DNA of 64,000 nucleotides, taken from NCBI GenBank assembly GCA_964017965.1, contig CAXHNV010000006.1, positions 28,002-92,001 on the forward strand. The letters are read 5' to 3'. This stretch comes from UBA2883 sp964017965 (lineage in GTDB: Bacteria > Cyanobacteriota > Vampirovibrionia > Gastranaerophilales > Gastranaerophilaceae). Position numbers and translations under genes: made by a program. The notes under the pieces were generated by a model that searched no databases, had not been told where the DNA came from, and saw only the letters and a list, made by a program, of their open reading frames with translations. Of this stretch, positions 25,843-33,332 are shown piece after piece. How positions within the stretch are numbered: position 1 is the stretch's first letter; each line of letters begins with the position of its first letter.

Positions 25843-26223
25843 CTAACTTATACTTTTTATCAAGGCTTTATTACCATAAAAATCAGAGGCATATTGCCTT
25901 ATAACAGAAACATCAGGGCTTAATTTAATCTCTTTGTTTATGCCGTAGCGCCATCCAAAAGGTTTTGAGGTAAATTTATTTTTATAAACATCGCTTCTGG
26001 CATAAATTTTTTCGGGGATAAGTTCTTTCGCGTATGAACTTGCCTTTGGACCAACTTTTTTAAGAAAAGAAAATGTATGAGAGTTTTTATTTTGCTGAAC
26101 CAACTCCAAAACAGGTTTTTTACAATGGGGGCAGAACCCTATATAAAGAATTCTATTACAAAACTTTTCGTCATTTTTCAAATACCAAATGTCAAGCGCA
26201 TCAAACGTGCAGCAATGTCGCAT
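25843..26223 (-). CDS. Zinc-ribbon-like small protein before portal gene (126 aa)
   Basis: This is the first gene behind promoter-repeat copy 2 and the only one between it and the portal. The 126-aa protein has a CPHC pair (GFCPHCKKPV) and an HCC near the N-terminus (MRHCCTFD), which together could bind zinc. The rest is basic (YKNKFTSKPFGWRYGINKEI). GGAG lies 7 bases before the ATG. I do not recognise the family. An early position in a late operon and a probable zinc site fit a regulator or an assembly factor; neither is shown. Confidence 0.65.
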   Translation of the reverse strand: MRHCCTFDALDIWYLKNDEKFCNRILYIGFCPHCKKPVLELVQQNKNSHTFSFLKKVGPKASSYAKELIPEKIYARSDVYKNKFTSKPFGWRYGINKEIKLSPDVSVIRQYASDFYGNKALIKSIS

Positions 26224-26330
26224 CCCAATCTCCTTATTTTTGCATAAATTGCATACCCAATAAGCTGTTTAAACAGCATATAATCAACTATAATATTTCG
26301 GGTGATAGTTACCCATATACTCTATAATGA

Positions 26331-26419
26331 CTTTTCCTACGCAACTACTGAAAGTATTGTTTCCAAATCAAGTACATTCTCATTCTATAGACTTTCAAAC
26401 CATTTGTCACGGAATATTA
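26331..26419 (-). promoter_or_regulatory. 89-bp promoter/leader repeat, copy 2 (portal operon)
   Basis: This is the partner of 17303-17391 in a gapless alignment. On the minus strand GTGACA is at 26405-26410 and TAGAAT at 26382-26387, with the same 17-base spacing and a conserved 50-base downstream region. It lies about 110 bases upstream of the 126-aa gene. Between 26224 and 26330 a GGGT/ACCC hairpin (26300-26314) and a GCTGTTT/AAACAGC palindrome are the only other structures in this gene-free stretch. Confidence 0.75.
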
Positions 26420-26543
26420 CAAAATATTAACAAAATATAGACCGTATGGGTTAATCATTTAACATATTTCCATTTAAAGTTAAATAAATGACCCACTTTT
26501 CTAATAAGAATCGATATAAACTTAACAAAACTATAATTAAATA

Positions 26544-27119
26544 CTAATTTCTTAATTTAATCGGAGTTTTTGCGCCCATTTTTCGAACTTTTATAGCACC
26601 CCATGCTCTATACATGCCATTTTCGTAGGTTATTAAATAATAACCGCCATTTTCAACATATTCTATCTCTGCTCTCATATAAACAAATTCTTCAGGCGGT
26701 GTTATTGCTTCTTCTGCGTATTTACGGCGAAGCACCTCTTTAAACCGGTTTTTCTCTTTAACTTCTTGTTTTTTATGTTTTTTGTTTTGCTCCATTTTTT
26801 CTTGTTGGATTTTTTCAACTTCCGCTTGATTTTGAGCCAATTTAAAGACAGGTATAACAGCAACAAGGTTATGTGATTCTATAAGGAGTAAGAATTCTTT
26901 ATTATCGCTAAGAGCCAGTTCATACATCCCCGGAGCGATGTAATCACCGTTATAATCATAGATATAATCTTTTATTCTCAATACCGGTTCTTGCATTGTA
27001 GAATGCTGATAACGATGCAACGGACTCTGGTTTTCAAGTAGCCCGGAAGGGTATGGAGGATATAAAAGCGTTTCATCTATAACCCGCAAATTAGGCGGTA
27101 CGTGATTATCAATCATCAT
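26544..27119 (-). CDS. Hypothetical protein downstream of rnpA (191 aa)
   Basis: No family is recognised. The 191-aa protein has an N-terminal beta-rich part (DYIYDYNGDYIAPGMYELAL), a Lys/Glu-rich coiled coil in the centre (QQEKMEQNKKHKKQEVKEKN) and a C-terminal beta part (MYRAWGAIKVRKMG). There is no signal peptide. It begins one base after the rnpA stop codon, so it is co-translated with RNase P protein. In many bacteria yidD follows rnpA, but this is not YidD. It is probably lineage-specific. Confidence 0.7.
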   Translation of the reverse strand: MMIDNHVPPNLRVIDETLLYPPYPSGLLENQSPLHRYQHSTMQEPVLRIKDYIYDYNGDYIAPGMYELALSDNKEFLLLIESHNLVAVIPVFKLAQNQAEVEKIQQEKMEQNKKHKKQEVKEKNRFKEVLRRKYAEEAITPPEEFVYMRAEIEYVENGGYYLITYENGMYRAWGAIKVRKMGAKTPIKLRN

Positions 27120-27120
27120 A

Positions 27121-27468
27121 TTAGTTTATCTCCGATAATAATGATTTAATGATTGAATCAATTTCGTCAAACGACTTGCCAAGAGCTTTTGTATGAGCTG
27201 TAAAAATCAATGATACATAATTATTCAAACAGTTTTCATTTTTAAGAATAAGCCTTATACTTTCACGCATTAGACGTTTAACTCTATTACGTTTTACAGC
27301 ACGTTTATGAGTTTTTTTACTGACAACAAACCCTATTTTTACCGGAGTGTCTTTCGTATTTTGTTTACCGACATTGAGAGTTATGCCGTCTTTATAGTGA
27401 AAGTTTTTAAGGCGGTATGTAGCCGTAAACGCGTATTTATTCTTCAATCGATTTTCTTTTTTAAGCAT
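27121..27468 (-). CDS. rnpA: Ribonuclease P protein component
   Basis: RnpA supports the catalytic RNA in 5' processing of tRNA precursors. The 115-aa protein begins MLKKENRLKNKYAFTATYR and contains the RNR signature (KRAVKRNRVKRLMRESIR) of the central RNA-binding cleft, plus the phenylalanine-rich GFVVSKKTHKRAV strand. The frame can be read upstream to 27534, but that part overlaps the terminator of rpsP. ATG 27468 has TATAAT exactly six bases upstream, the leaderless pattern. rpmH is not next to it, unlike in most bacteria. Confidence 0.93.
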   Translation of the reverse strand: MLKKENRLKNKYAFTATYRLKNFHYKDGITLNVGKQNTKDTPVKIGFVVSKKTHKRAVKRNRVKRLMRESIRLILKNENCLNNYVSLIFTAHTKALGKSFDEIDSIIKSLLSEIN

Positions 27469-27507
27469 AACAACATTATAGGACAATTTTTCATATAAAA
27501 AACCATA

Positions 27508-27541
27508 AAAACGGGTGAGATGTAAACATCTCACCCGTTAA
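27508..27541 (-). terminator. Terminator after rpsP
   Basis: The arms ACGGGTGAGATGT and ACATCTCACCCGT (27511-27538) form a stem with a two-base loop. They are followed on the minus strand by TTTTTATGG. It separates rpsP from rnpA. Confidence 0.9.
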
Positions 27542-27560
27542 AAAAATATATTCAAAAAGC

Positions 27561-27980
27561 TTATTCAGCTTCAGCCGGAGCTTCTTCTGCAGGAGCTTCT
27601 GCTGCTTCAGCCTCAGCAGCTGCTGCAGCTTCTGCCGCTGCTTTTGCTTCTGCTTCTGCTTGAGCCTTAGCTTCTGCTTCTGCAGCAGCTTTAGCTTGTG
27701 CTTTTTTAGATAATTTAACAGTATCTTTCTTAACATAGTTTAAAGTACCGTCATCATTACAGTTTTTAAGTAACCAAGCTACTGTATCTGTAGGTTGAGC
27801 ACCTTTAGAAATCCATTCTAAAGCTTTTGCTTTATCAAACTTCATAACTTTAGATTTTGGGTTGTAGTGACCTAATTCTTCGATTGGTTTACCTTCTCTT
27901 TTTGTAGTAGAGTTGATAACAATAATTCTGTAAGTAGGGTTCTTTTTAGCACCTAATCTTTTCAATCTTATTTTTAACAT
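27561..27980 (-). CDS. rpsP: Ribosomal protein S16 with Ala/Glu-rich tail
   Basis: S16 is a 30S assembly protein. Residues 1-85 are canonical (LKIRLKRLGAKKNPTYRIIV, ELGHYNPKSK, WISKGAQPTDTV). The remaining 50 residues are an Ala/Glu/Lys repeat tail (AEAEAKAQAEAEAKAAAEA pattern) that is absent from the roughly 80-residue E. coli protein. Such extensions occur in some phyla. GGAAAAAC precedes the ATG. Transcription ends at the strong hairpin before rnpA. Confidence 0.95.
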   Translation of the reverse strand: MLKIRLKRLGAKKNPTYRIIVINSTTKREGKPIEELGHYNPKSKVMKFDKAKALEWISKGAQPTDTVAWLLKNCNDDGTLNYVKKDTVKLSKKAQAKAAAEAEAKAQAEAEAKAAAEAAAAAEAEAAEAPAEEAPAEAE

Positions 27981-28129
27981 TGTTTTTCCTTTTTATATTT
28001 CTTACTAACTTTAGGAATTCGCCGCTTAATTCCTGATAAAATAACTTTTGTAAGAGGAAGAAGTTATTTCATAACAATCTAACCACGAATACAGCCAATA
28101 ATCAAGTATTTTTAAGGATATTTAACAAA

Positions 28130-28378
28130 CTATTTTATCTTAGACAAAAGAGAAACGGCCGATTTATTTTTCAAATAAGTTGTTGATTTCAAGCTAAGCT
28201 TTTGAACTTCATATAACTTAGGATACTCATGCACAACAATTGTACCATCTTGCGGCGCAATTAATGGATTATTTATAGCAGTGTTTTGCAAAGTAGCAGT
28301 TTTATTGGTAGAGATCATAGGAACTGTTGCCAAACTTGCACCTGCTAATAATAAACTATGCATTTTTGTTAATTTCAT
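28130..28378 (-). CDS. Small secreted protein (82 aa)
   Basis: The protein begins MKLTKMHSLLLAGASLATVP, a typical signal peptide with a probable cleavage site soon after. The mature part is about 60 residues, with VVHEYPKLYEVQKLSL in the middle, and no recognised family. The longer frame from 28423 runs into the upstream terminator; ATG 28378 has AAGG eight bases upstream. It stands alone between the terminator of the GGGtGRT operon and rpsP. Envelope or extracytoplasmic location is inferred. Confidence 0.65.
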   Translation of the reverse strand: MKLTKMHSLLLAGASLATVPMISTNKTATLQNTAINNPLIAPQDGTIVVHEYPKLYEVQKLSLKSTTYLKNKSAVSLLSKIK

Positions 28379-28399
28379 TTCACACACCTTCTTCACAAG

Positions 28400-28433
28400 A
28401 AAGGTTTCTTTGAGAATTCTCAAAGAAACCTTT
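28400..28433 (-). terminator. Terminator of the NifU-like / GGGtGRT operon
   Basis: A perfect palindrome with arms of about 15 bases around AATT (28400-28433) follows the 332-aa gene by 17 bases. A T-run follows on the minus strand. Confidence 0.85.
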
Positions 28434-28450
28434 AATTTATAAAATAATTA

Positions 28451-29449
28451 TTATTTCATAGCGCCTTCTACAGCTACTGCAACAGCAACAGTTGCACCAA
28501 CCATAGGGTTGTTACCCATACCGATAACACCCATCATTTCAACGTGAGCAGGAACTGATGAAGAACCGGCAAACTGAGCGTCACCGTGCATTCTACCCAT
28601 AGTATCAGTCATACCATAAGAAGCAGGGCCTGCAGCAACGTTATCAGGGTGAAGAGTTCTACCTGTACCACCGCCTGATGCTACTGAGAAGTATTTTCTG
28701 TCATTTTCATAGCACCATTTTTTGTAAGTACCAGCAACAGGGTGTTGGAATCTTGTAGGGTTAGTGGAGTTACCTGTAATAGAAACATCAACACCTTCTC
28801 TAATCATAATAGCAACACCTTCGTTTACGTCATCAGCACCATAGCATCTAACTTTTGCTCTTTCACCGTCTGAAAACGGAGTTTCTTTAACAACTTTCAA
28901 TTCGCCTGTTTTGAAATCGTAATCAGTTTCAACAGCAGTAAAACCGTTGATTCTAGCGATAACGTAAGCAGCGTCTTTACCTAAACCGTTCAAGATAACT
29001 CTTAAAGGTTCTTTTCTAACTTTGTTAGCGTTTCTAGCGATACCGATAGCACCTTCAGCAGCAGCGAAAGATTCGTGACCTGCTAAGAAACAGAAACATT
29101 TAGTTTCTTCTCTCAATAACATAGCTGCTAGGTTACCGTGACCGATACCAACTTGTCTTCTGTCACCAACAGAACCCGGAACAGCAAATGCTTGCAAACC
29201 AAGACCAATAGCCTCAGCAGCTTCAGCAGCTGTTTTAAGTCCTTTTTTGATTGCAATAGCGCAACCTAATGTATAAGCCCAAGATGCGTTATCGAATGCG
29301 ATAGGTTGAATACCTTTAACGATAGCATCTACATCAATTCCTTTTGATAAACATAATTCGCGAGCTTCGTCTAAAGAGCTGAAACCGTATTCAGGTAAAA
29401 CTTTAGCTAAAGTAGCTTCACGTCTATCTTGTCCTTCAAATTTTGCCAT
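28451..29449 (-). CDS. GGGtGRT protein
   Basis: This 332-aa protein belongs to the conserved family named after its GGGTGRT motif, here at VASGGGTGRTLHPDNV. Other conserved parts are VGDRRQVGIGHGNLAAMLL, FCFLAGHESFAAAEGAIG and the glycine-rich C-terminus MMGVIGMGNNPMVGATVAVA. Its biochemical role is unknown. In many strict anaerobes it is encoded next to a NifU-N-like iron-sulfur scaffold, as it is here 31 bases downstream, so a metal or Fe-S connection is likely. The pair shares one operon and one terminator. Confidence 0.9.
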   Translation of the reverse strand: MAKFEGQDRREATLAKVLPEYGFSSLDEARELCLSKGIDVDAIVKGIQPIAFDNASWAYTLGCAIAIKKGLKTAAEAAEAIGLGLQAFAVPGSVGDRRQVGIGHGNLAAMLLREETKCFCFLAGHESFAAAEGAIGIARNANKVRKEPLRVILNGLGKDAAYVIARINGFTAVETDYDFKTGELKVVKETPFSDGERAKVRCYGADDVNEGVAIMIREGVDVSITGNSTNPTRFQHPVAGTYKKWCYENDRKYFSVASGGGTGRTLHPDNVAAGPASYGMTDTMGRMHGDAQFAGSSSVPAHVEMMGVIGMGNNPMVGATVAVAVAVEGAMK

Positions 29450-29480
29450 ATTTTTATTCCTTATAATTAACTATCTACAA

Positions 29481-30182
29481 TTACTCTTTTCTAGGGTCGA
29501 TATATTTAACCGCATCAGCATATCTGCCATAAGTACCGATGTTTTTGTTAAATGCTTCACCGGCATCAACACCGTCTTTAATAGCGTCCATAACTTTGCC
29601 AAGGTTAACGAATTTGTAACCGATAACTTCGTCGTTTTTATCAAGACCTAATTCAAGGATATAACCTTCTGTCAAAGAAAGGTATCTAACACCTTTTTGA
29701 GCTGTAGAGTGGATTGTACCACACATTGAGCAAAGTCCCTTACCTAAATCTTCAAGACCTGCACCTACAGGAAGACCGTTTTCAGAGAAAGCTGATTGAG
29801 TTCTACCGTAAACGATTTGTAAGAACAATTCTCTCATAGCAACGTTAATAGCATCACATACAAGGTCAGTGTTCAATGCTTCTAAAAGAGTTTTACCAGG
29901 AAGGATTTCACCAGCCATAGCTGCTGAGTGAGTCATACCTGAACAACCGATAGTTTCAACTAAAGCTTCTTGTATAATACCGTTTTTAACATTCAAGGTT
30001 AACTTACAAGTACCTTGTTGAGGTGCACAGCAACCGCAACCGTGAGTTAAACCTGAAATATCCGTAATTTCTTTACATTTAGTCCATTCTCCTTCTTGTG
30101 GAATAGGAGCAGGAACGCCTTTTACACCACGTTTTACGCAACATTTTTCTGCTATTTCCGTAGTAACTTGAATATGATCCAT
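29481..30182 (-). CDS. NifU/IscU-like iron-sulfur scaffold protein
   Basis: This 233-aa protein resembles the NifU N-terminal scaffold. It has a Cys-rich HGCGCCAPQQGTC, then VETIGCSGMTHSAAMAGEIL (the equivalent of the IscU central cysteine) and a second pair in KGLCSMCGTIHSTAQ. These cysteines could hold a transient Fe-S cluster. It is longer than IscU, with a C-terminal extension ending KYIDPRKE. It is the first gene of the operon with the GGGtGRT gene, a known genomic pairing in anaerobes whose function is not established. Confidence 0.85.
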   Translation of the reverse strand: MDHIQVTTEIAEKCCVKRGVKGVPAPIPQEGEWTKCKEITDISGLTHGCGCCAPQQGTCKLTLNVKNGIIQEALVETIGCSGMTHSAAMAGEILPGKTLLEALNTDLVCDAINVAMRELFLQIVYGRTQSAFSENGLPVGAGLEDLGKGLCSMCGTIHSTAQKGVRYLSLTEGYILELGLDKNDEVIGYKFVNLGKVMDAIKDGVDAGEAFNKNIGTYGRYADAVKYIDPRKE

Positions 30183-30285
30183 TTTTCCTCCTTCTCATAA
30201 CTGTATAAACAGATTAATCCAATAGCTATATTACAATATAATTATATCGTAAACATGAAAAATAGAACAAAACAAAAATAAAAAA

Positions 30286-31035
30286 TTAAACGTGTCTTTT
30301 ATCGGGGTTAATTAGTATTTGCGCCAATTTTTCAACACCGTCATAACCTCTTGCGAGTAAATCTCTGACAGTACCGTCAACATCGTAGTTAACGAAATGG
30401 TGTCTTACTTCAAACGACTTGTCTTCACCAATTTCTATTGTAACGTAACAAGCCATAGCGTCAGGGGTGAACGGTCTACCGACACTACCGACATTCACTA
30501 CTGTTTGATTAGTTTTTGTTTGAAACCCGCACGGAACATGGGTATGCCCGCAGAGTATTAAATCAGCATCCACACCTTCAAGCATTTCTTCGATTTTTTC
30601 TATCGGAGTACCTGTCATCATATCTTCATTTTGACGACGCGGTGAACCGTGAACCATAAGAATTTTAACCCCGCCAATCTCTAATAATTTTTGTTCAGGC
30701 AAACTTGCAAGAAACTCTTTTTCAGAGTCTCTAATCAATTCAACGTCAGACTTCAAGGCATTTGCCATAACCGGAAGTCTTGTCGACATATTTTGGTACA
30801 TATCCTCAGTATACTCAACAATCATTTTATCAGTATTACCTTGAATAAATTCGTATCTATCATTCAAAGATAACTGTTTACAAAATAAAGCCGTTGCATC
30901 AGGAGACGGTCCCGCCATGCAGTAATCACCTAAAAAAAGTATTTTTTCAAAACTTTCATTTTCCCAAAACTCGCCTAAAACGGTTTCTAAAGCATTTATA
31001 TTGCCATGGATATCAGATAATACTGCAATTTTCAT
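30286..31035 (-). CDS. Calcineurin-like metallophosphoesterase (YfcE/DNA-phosphatase type)
   Basis: This 249-aa dinuclear-metal phosphoesterase shows the family blocks in order: VLSDIHGNINALE (D and H ligands), LGDYCMAGP (GD block), QGNTDKM (GN block), LMVHGSP and GHTHVP. It probably hydrolyses a phosphodiester or phosphomonoester in the cytoplasm; the substrate cannot be told from sequence. GAGG lies 7 bases upstream of the ATG. It is 9 bases after apt and probably in the same transcript. Confidence 0.9.
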   Translation of the reverse strand: MKIAVLSDIHGNINALETVLGEFWENESFEKILFLGDYCMAGPSPDATALFCKQLSLNDRYEFIQGNTDKMIVEYTEDMYQNMSTRLPVMANALKSDVELIRDSEKEFLASLPEQKLLEIGGVKILMVHGSPRRQNEDMMTGTPIEKIEEMLEGVDADLILCGHTHVPCGFQTKTNQTVVNVGSVGRPFTPDAMACYVTIEIGEDKSFEVRHHFVNYDVDGTVRDLLARGYDGVEKLAQILINPDKRHV

Positions 31036-31044
31036 TTTTAACCT

Positions 31045-31584
31045 CTAGTCTAAATCATATTTTAGCATTGAAACGACATTAACGCCGGTTGAGTCAGTAA
31101 TTTTCTTTGCACCGTTAAGAGGTGTAAGTTCAATGATAAAAGCAGCAGCTTCAACAACACCACCAACTTTTTTAATCAAATTACAAGCAGCACATGCAGT
31201 TCCGCCTGTTGCAAGCAAATCATCTATAACAACGACTCTTTTGCCTTTTTCAATAGCGTCAGCGTGGATTTGAATAGTATCTGTACCATATTCCAAATCA
31301 TAAGTTTCACTAATTGTGTCAGCCGGAAGCTTGTTTGGTTTTCTAATCATTACAAACCCTGCATTCAATCTGTTTGCAAGCGGTGCACCAAACACGAAAC
31401 CCCTTGATTCAATACCTGCTACATAATCAATATTTTTATCCTTGAACTGCTCATAAAGATAATCTATCATTGCGTTAAACGCTTCTGGATTTTTCACTCC
31501 GGTTGTAATATCTAAAAACTGAATTCCTTTTTTAGGAAAATCCGGAACTATTCTAATTGTCTTTTTAACATCTTCTATTTGCAT
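31045..31584 (-). CDS. apt: Adenine phosphoribosyltransferase
   Basis: Apt salvages adenine to AMP using PRPP. The 179-aa protein has the type I PRTase motif VVVIDDLLATGGTA, the N-terminal RIVPDFPKKGIQFLDI and the adenine hood region GIESRGFVFGAPLA. Start MQIEDVKK at 31584 is chosen over the in-frame start at 31596 because GAGG is six bases upstream. With this start the gene begins one base after the glycosyltransferase stop codon. The neighbouring genes do not share a pathway. Confidence 0.95.
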   Translation of the reverse strand: MQIEDVKKTIRIVPDFPKKGIQFLDITTGVKNPEAFNAMIDYLYEQFKDKNIDYVAGIESRGFVFGAPLANRLNAGFVMIRKPNKLPADTISETYDLEYGTDTIQIHADAIEKGKRVVVIDDLLATGGTACAACNLIKKVGGVVEAAAFIIELTPLNGAKKITDSTGVNVVSMLKYDLD

Positions 31585-31585
31585 T

Positions 31586-32935
31586 TTATACCTCATGTAA
31601 ATCTTTAGTTTTAAATTCTTTGTTATGCTCTTCTTCTTCGACTATCAAACCGTGAGTAGTTTTACCCCAGTTCATATCTTTCTTGCAGAATAATATTTTA
31701 CCACAAATAAACAATACCATAGGGAACCATATAATCAGCATATATAAGGCAGTATAACTTGCCTGAACAAAAGCTTCCCAACGTTTCATAAAATCGTATC
31801 TTCTCAAACTGTATCTGATTGCCATAAAAAATCCGAATGCAACTGCAAAGGATATAATTGCAGAAGACATAACTTCATTATGTAAACCTACTTTGTGGGT
31901 AAGTGCCTTGAATGTTCTTATAATAATTTCAAACAGGAACCACAACGGCATAATAAACTGAGTAATATAAACAATCATATCGAGCTTAGCTTTCAATGAC
32001 ATTTTTGCAGAGAACACCGCTTGAAAAAAGTATTCAAGATAACGTCTGATTGTACCTTCGAGCCATCTTCTGCGTTGACGGAATAAAGGTACAGCATACA
32101 TAACGCCTTCCTCATAAACAACAGCGTCAAGACAATAACGAACGTCCCAACCTTTGATATGAAGTCTTGTCGCCATATCTAAATCATCGGTGATTGTGTA
32201 ATTATTCCAACCGCCAATATCTTCAAGCGCTTTTCTTTTAATAAGTTCACCGTTACCGCGAAGCTCAACGGCACCTTTGACAGCATCACGTCCAACTTGA
32301 AGGTATGTATCCAGCGTATATTCATTATTTTGACATTTTGTAAGAATATTAGTATCAGCGTTTCTAATAACTTTTCTTGCCTGAACGGCACCAACATCAT
32401 CGGGTTCAAGGTTTGGAACTAATTTTGATATAAAATCGGAATCAATCGTCGCATCCGCGTCAAAAACAAGTATAGCTTCACCTTTTGCCATAACAAGAGC
32501 GTCATTCAAAACAGCAGATTTACCGGGGAATGCACCGTCTTCACGTCTCATACACTTAACATTCTCAAACCGGTCTGCCAAATCTCTGATTACAGAATAC
32601 GTATTGTCATCGCTTCTGTCATCAATCAAAATAATTTCATAGTTAGGGTAATCTGATTTTCTAATATTTTCAACTGTGTATGTTATAACTGATTCCTCAT
32701 TATGAGCAGGAATCATAATAGAAATAAACGGTTTATAATTTTCGTTTATTGTTTCGGGATTATTTTTTAATTTTCTTTTTTTATGTCGGATTGCAAGAGA
32801 AGTATAAACTCCGTATAGCGCCATAAAACACAACAAAATAATAAGTCCGCATATAGTGTTAACGTGATATTGAAACACATATAAGAACGTCCAGAGCGCT
32901 AATAATATTGAAAATAATAGAATTCTCTCTCTCAT
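31586..32935 (-). CDS. Membrane family 2 glycosyltransferase (PgaC/BcsA-like)
   Basis: This 449-aa processive beta-glycosyltransferase has two N-terminal membrane helices (residues 5-45). The GT-A domain has IMIPAHNEESVI, the DDRSDDN and DADAT metal/UDP sites, the ITDDLDMATRL catalytic motif and the RQRRRWLEG product-site motif. Three further helices lie in the C-terminal third. Such enzymes make poly-N-acetylglucosamine, hyaluronan-like or related polysaccharides at the inner membrane. No co-operonic deacetylase or export genes are visible, so the product is unknown. Confidence 0.88.
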   Translation of the reverse strand: MRERILLFSILLALWTFLYVFQYHVNTICGLIILLCFMALYGVYTSLAIRHKKRKLKNNPETINENYKPFISIMIPAHNEESVITYTVENIRKSDYPNYEIILIDDRSDDNTYSVIRDLADRFENVKCMRREDGAFPGKSAVLNDALVMAKGEAILVFDADATIDSDFISKLVPNLEPDDVGAVQARKVIRNADTNILTKCQNNEYTLDTYLQVGRDAVKGAVELRGNGELIKRKALEDIGGWNNYTITDDLDMATRLHIKGWDVRYCLDAVVYEEGVMYAVPLFRQRRRWLEGTIRRYLEYFFQAVFSAKMSLKAKLDMIVYITQFIMPLWFLFEIIIRTFKALTHKVGLHNEVMSSAIISFAVAFGFFMAIRYSLRRYDFMKRWEAFVQASYTALYMLIIWFPMVLFICGKILFCKKDMNWGKTTHGLIVEEEEHNKEFKTKDLHEV

Positions 32936-33028
32936 AATCCCCCAACAATGACAATATAACAGAAAGCCCGTATATTTAAAAGTATTTTTAGAAAATATTT
33001 ACTATTACTTTACAAAACCCCGGGCACA

Positions 33029-33316
33029 TTATCCGATATTGTGCATGCAATCAAAAATTTCTTTTCTTTGTATCCAAACTTCCATATCCATTTTAGAACA
33101 TTCGTCTTTCAATAGAGTTTGAAATTTCTGAAAACAAGTATTTGAGTTTTCGATATTACAAAGCATAAACATCACGAAATGACCTTGCATTAATGTTTGT
33201 TTAATATCTTCAATATTAACATTACAGTCAGCTAAAATATTAGCTACTTTTGCTACAATCCCGACTTTATCAGTACCGGAAACAGTTATAATAATTTTAT
33301 TTTCGTTTTCGTTCAT
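33029..33316 (-). CDS. ACT-domain protein (UPF0237 type)
   Basis: A 95-aa stand-alone ACT domain: IITVSGTDKVGIVAKVANIL, then VNIEDIKQTLMQGHFVMFML. Such proteins bind amino acids or sense cell-cell signals; family members are annotated as regulatory. It lies between a TPR protein (17 bases) and a membrane glycosyltransferase. ATG 33316 has AGG about 9 bases upstream. Function is not assignable beyond ligand-binding regulation. Confidence 0.88.
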   Translation of the reverse strand: MNENENKIIITVSGTDKVGIVAKVANILADCNVNIEDIKQTLMQGHFVMFMLCNIENSNTCFQKFQTLLKDECSKMDMEVWIQRKEIFDCMHNIG

Positions 33317-33332
33317 TGTTACCTGCCTTAAA

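Noticed and set aside
15566..25844. Identical 11-mer AACTAACTACT after the capsid gene (15566) and after the 126-aa gene (25834)
   Set aside because: Too short and AT-rich to be meaningful alone; it may be chance.
5917..26223. Prophage attachment sites flanking the cluster
   Set aside because: The only long repeat pair (17303-17391 / 26331-26419) lies upstream of operons on the same strand and contains promoter hexamers. It does not flank the complete phage region, so it was interpreted as regulatory rather than att.
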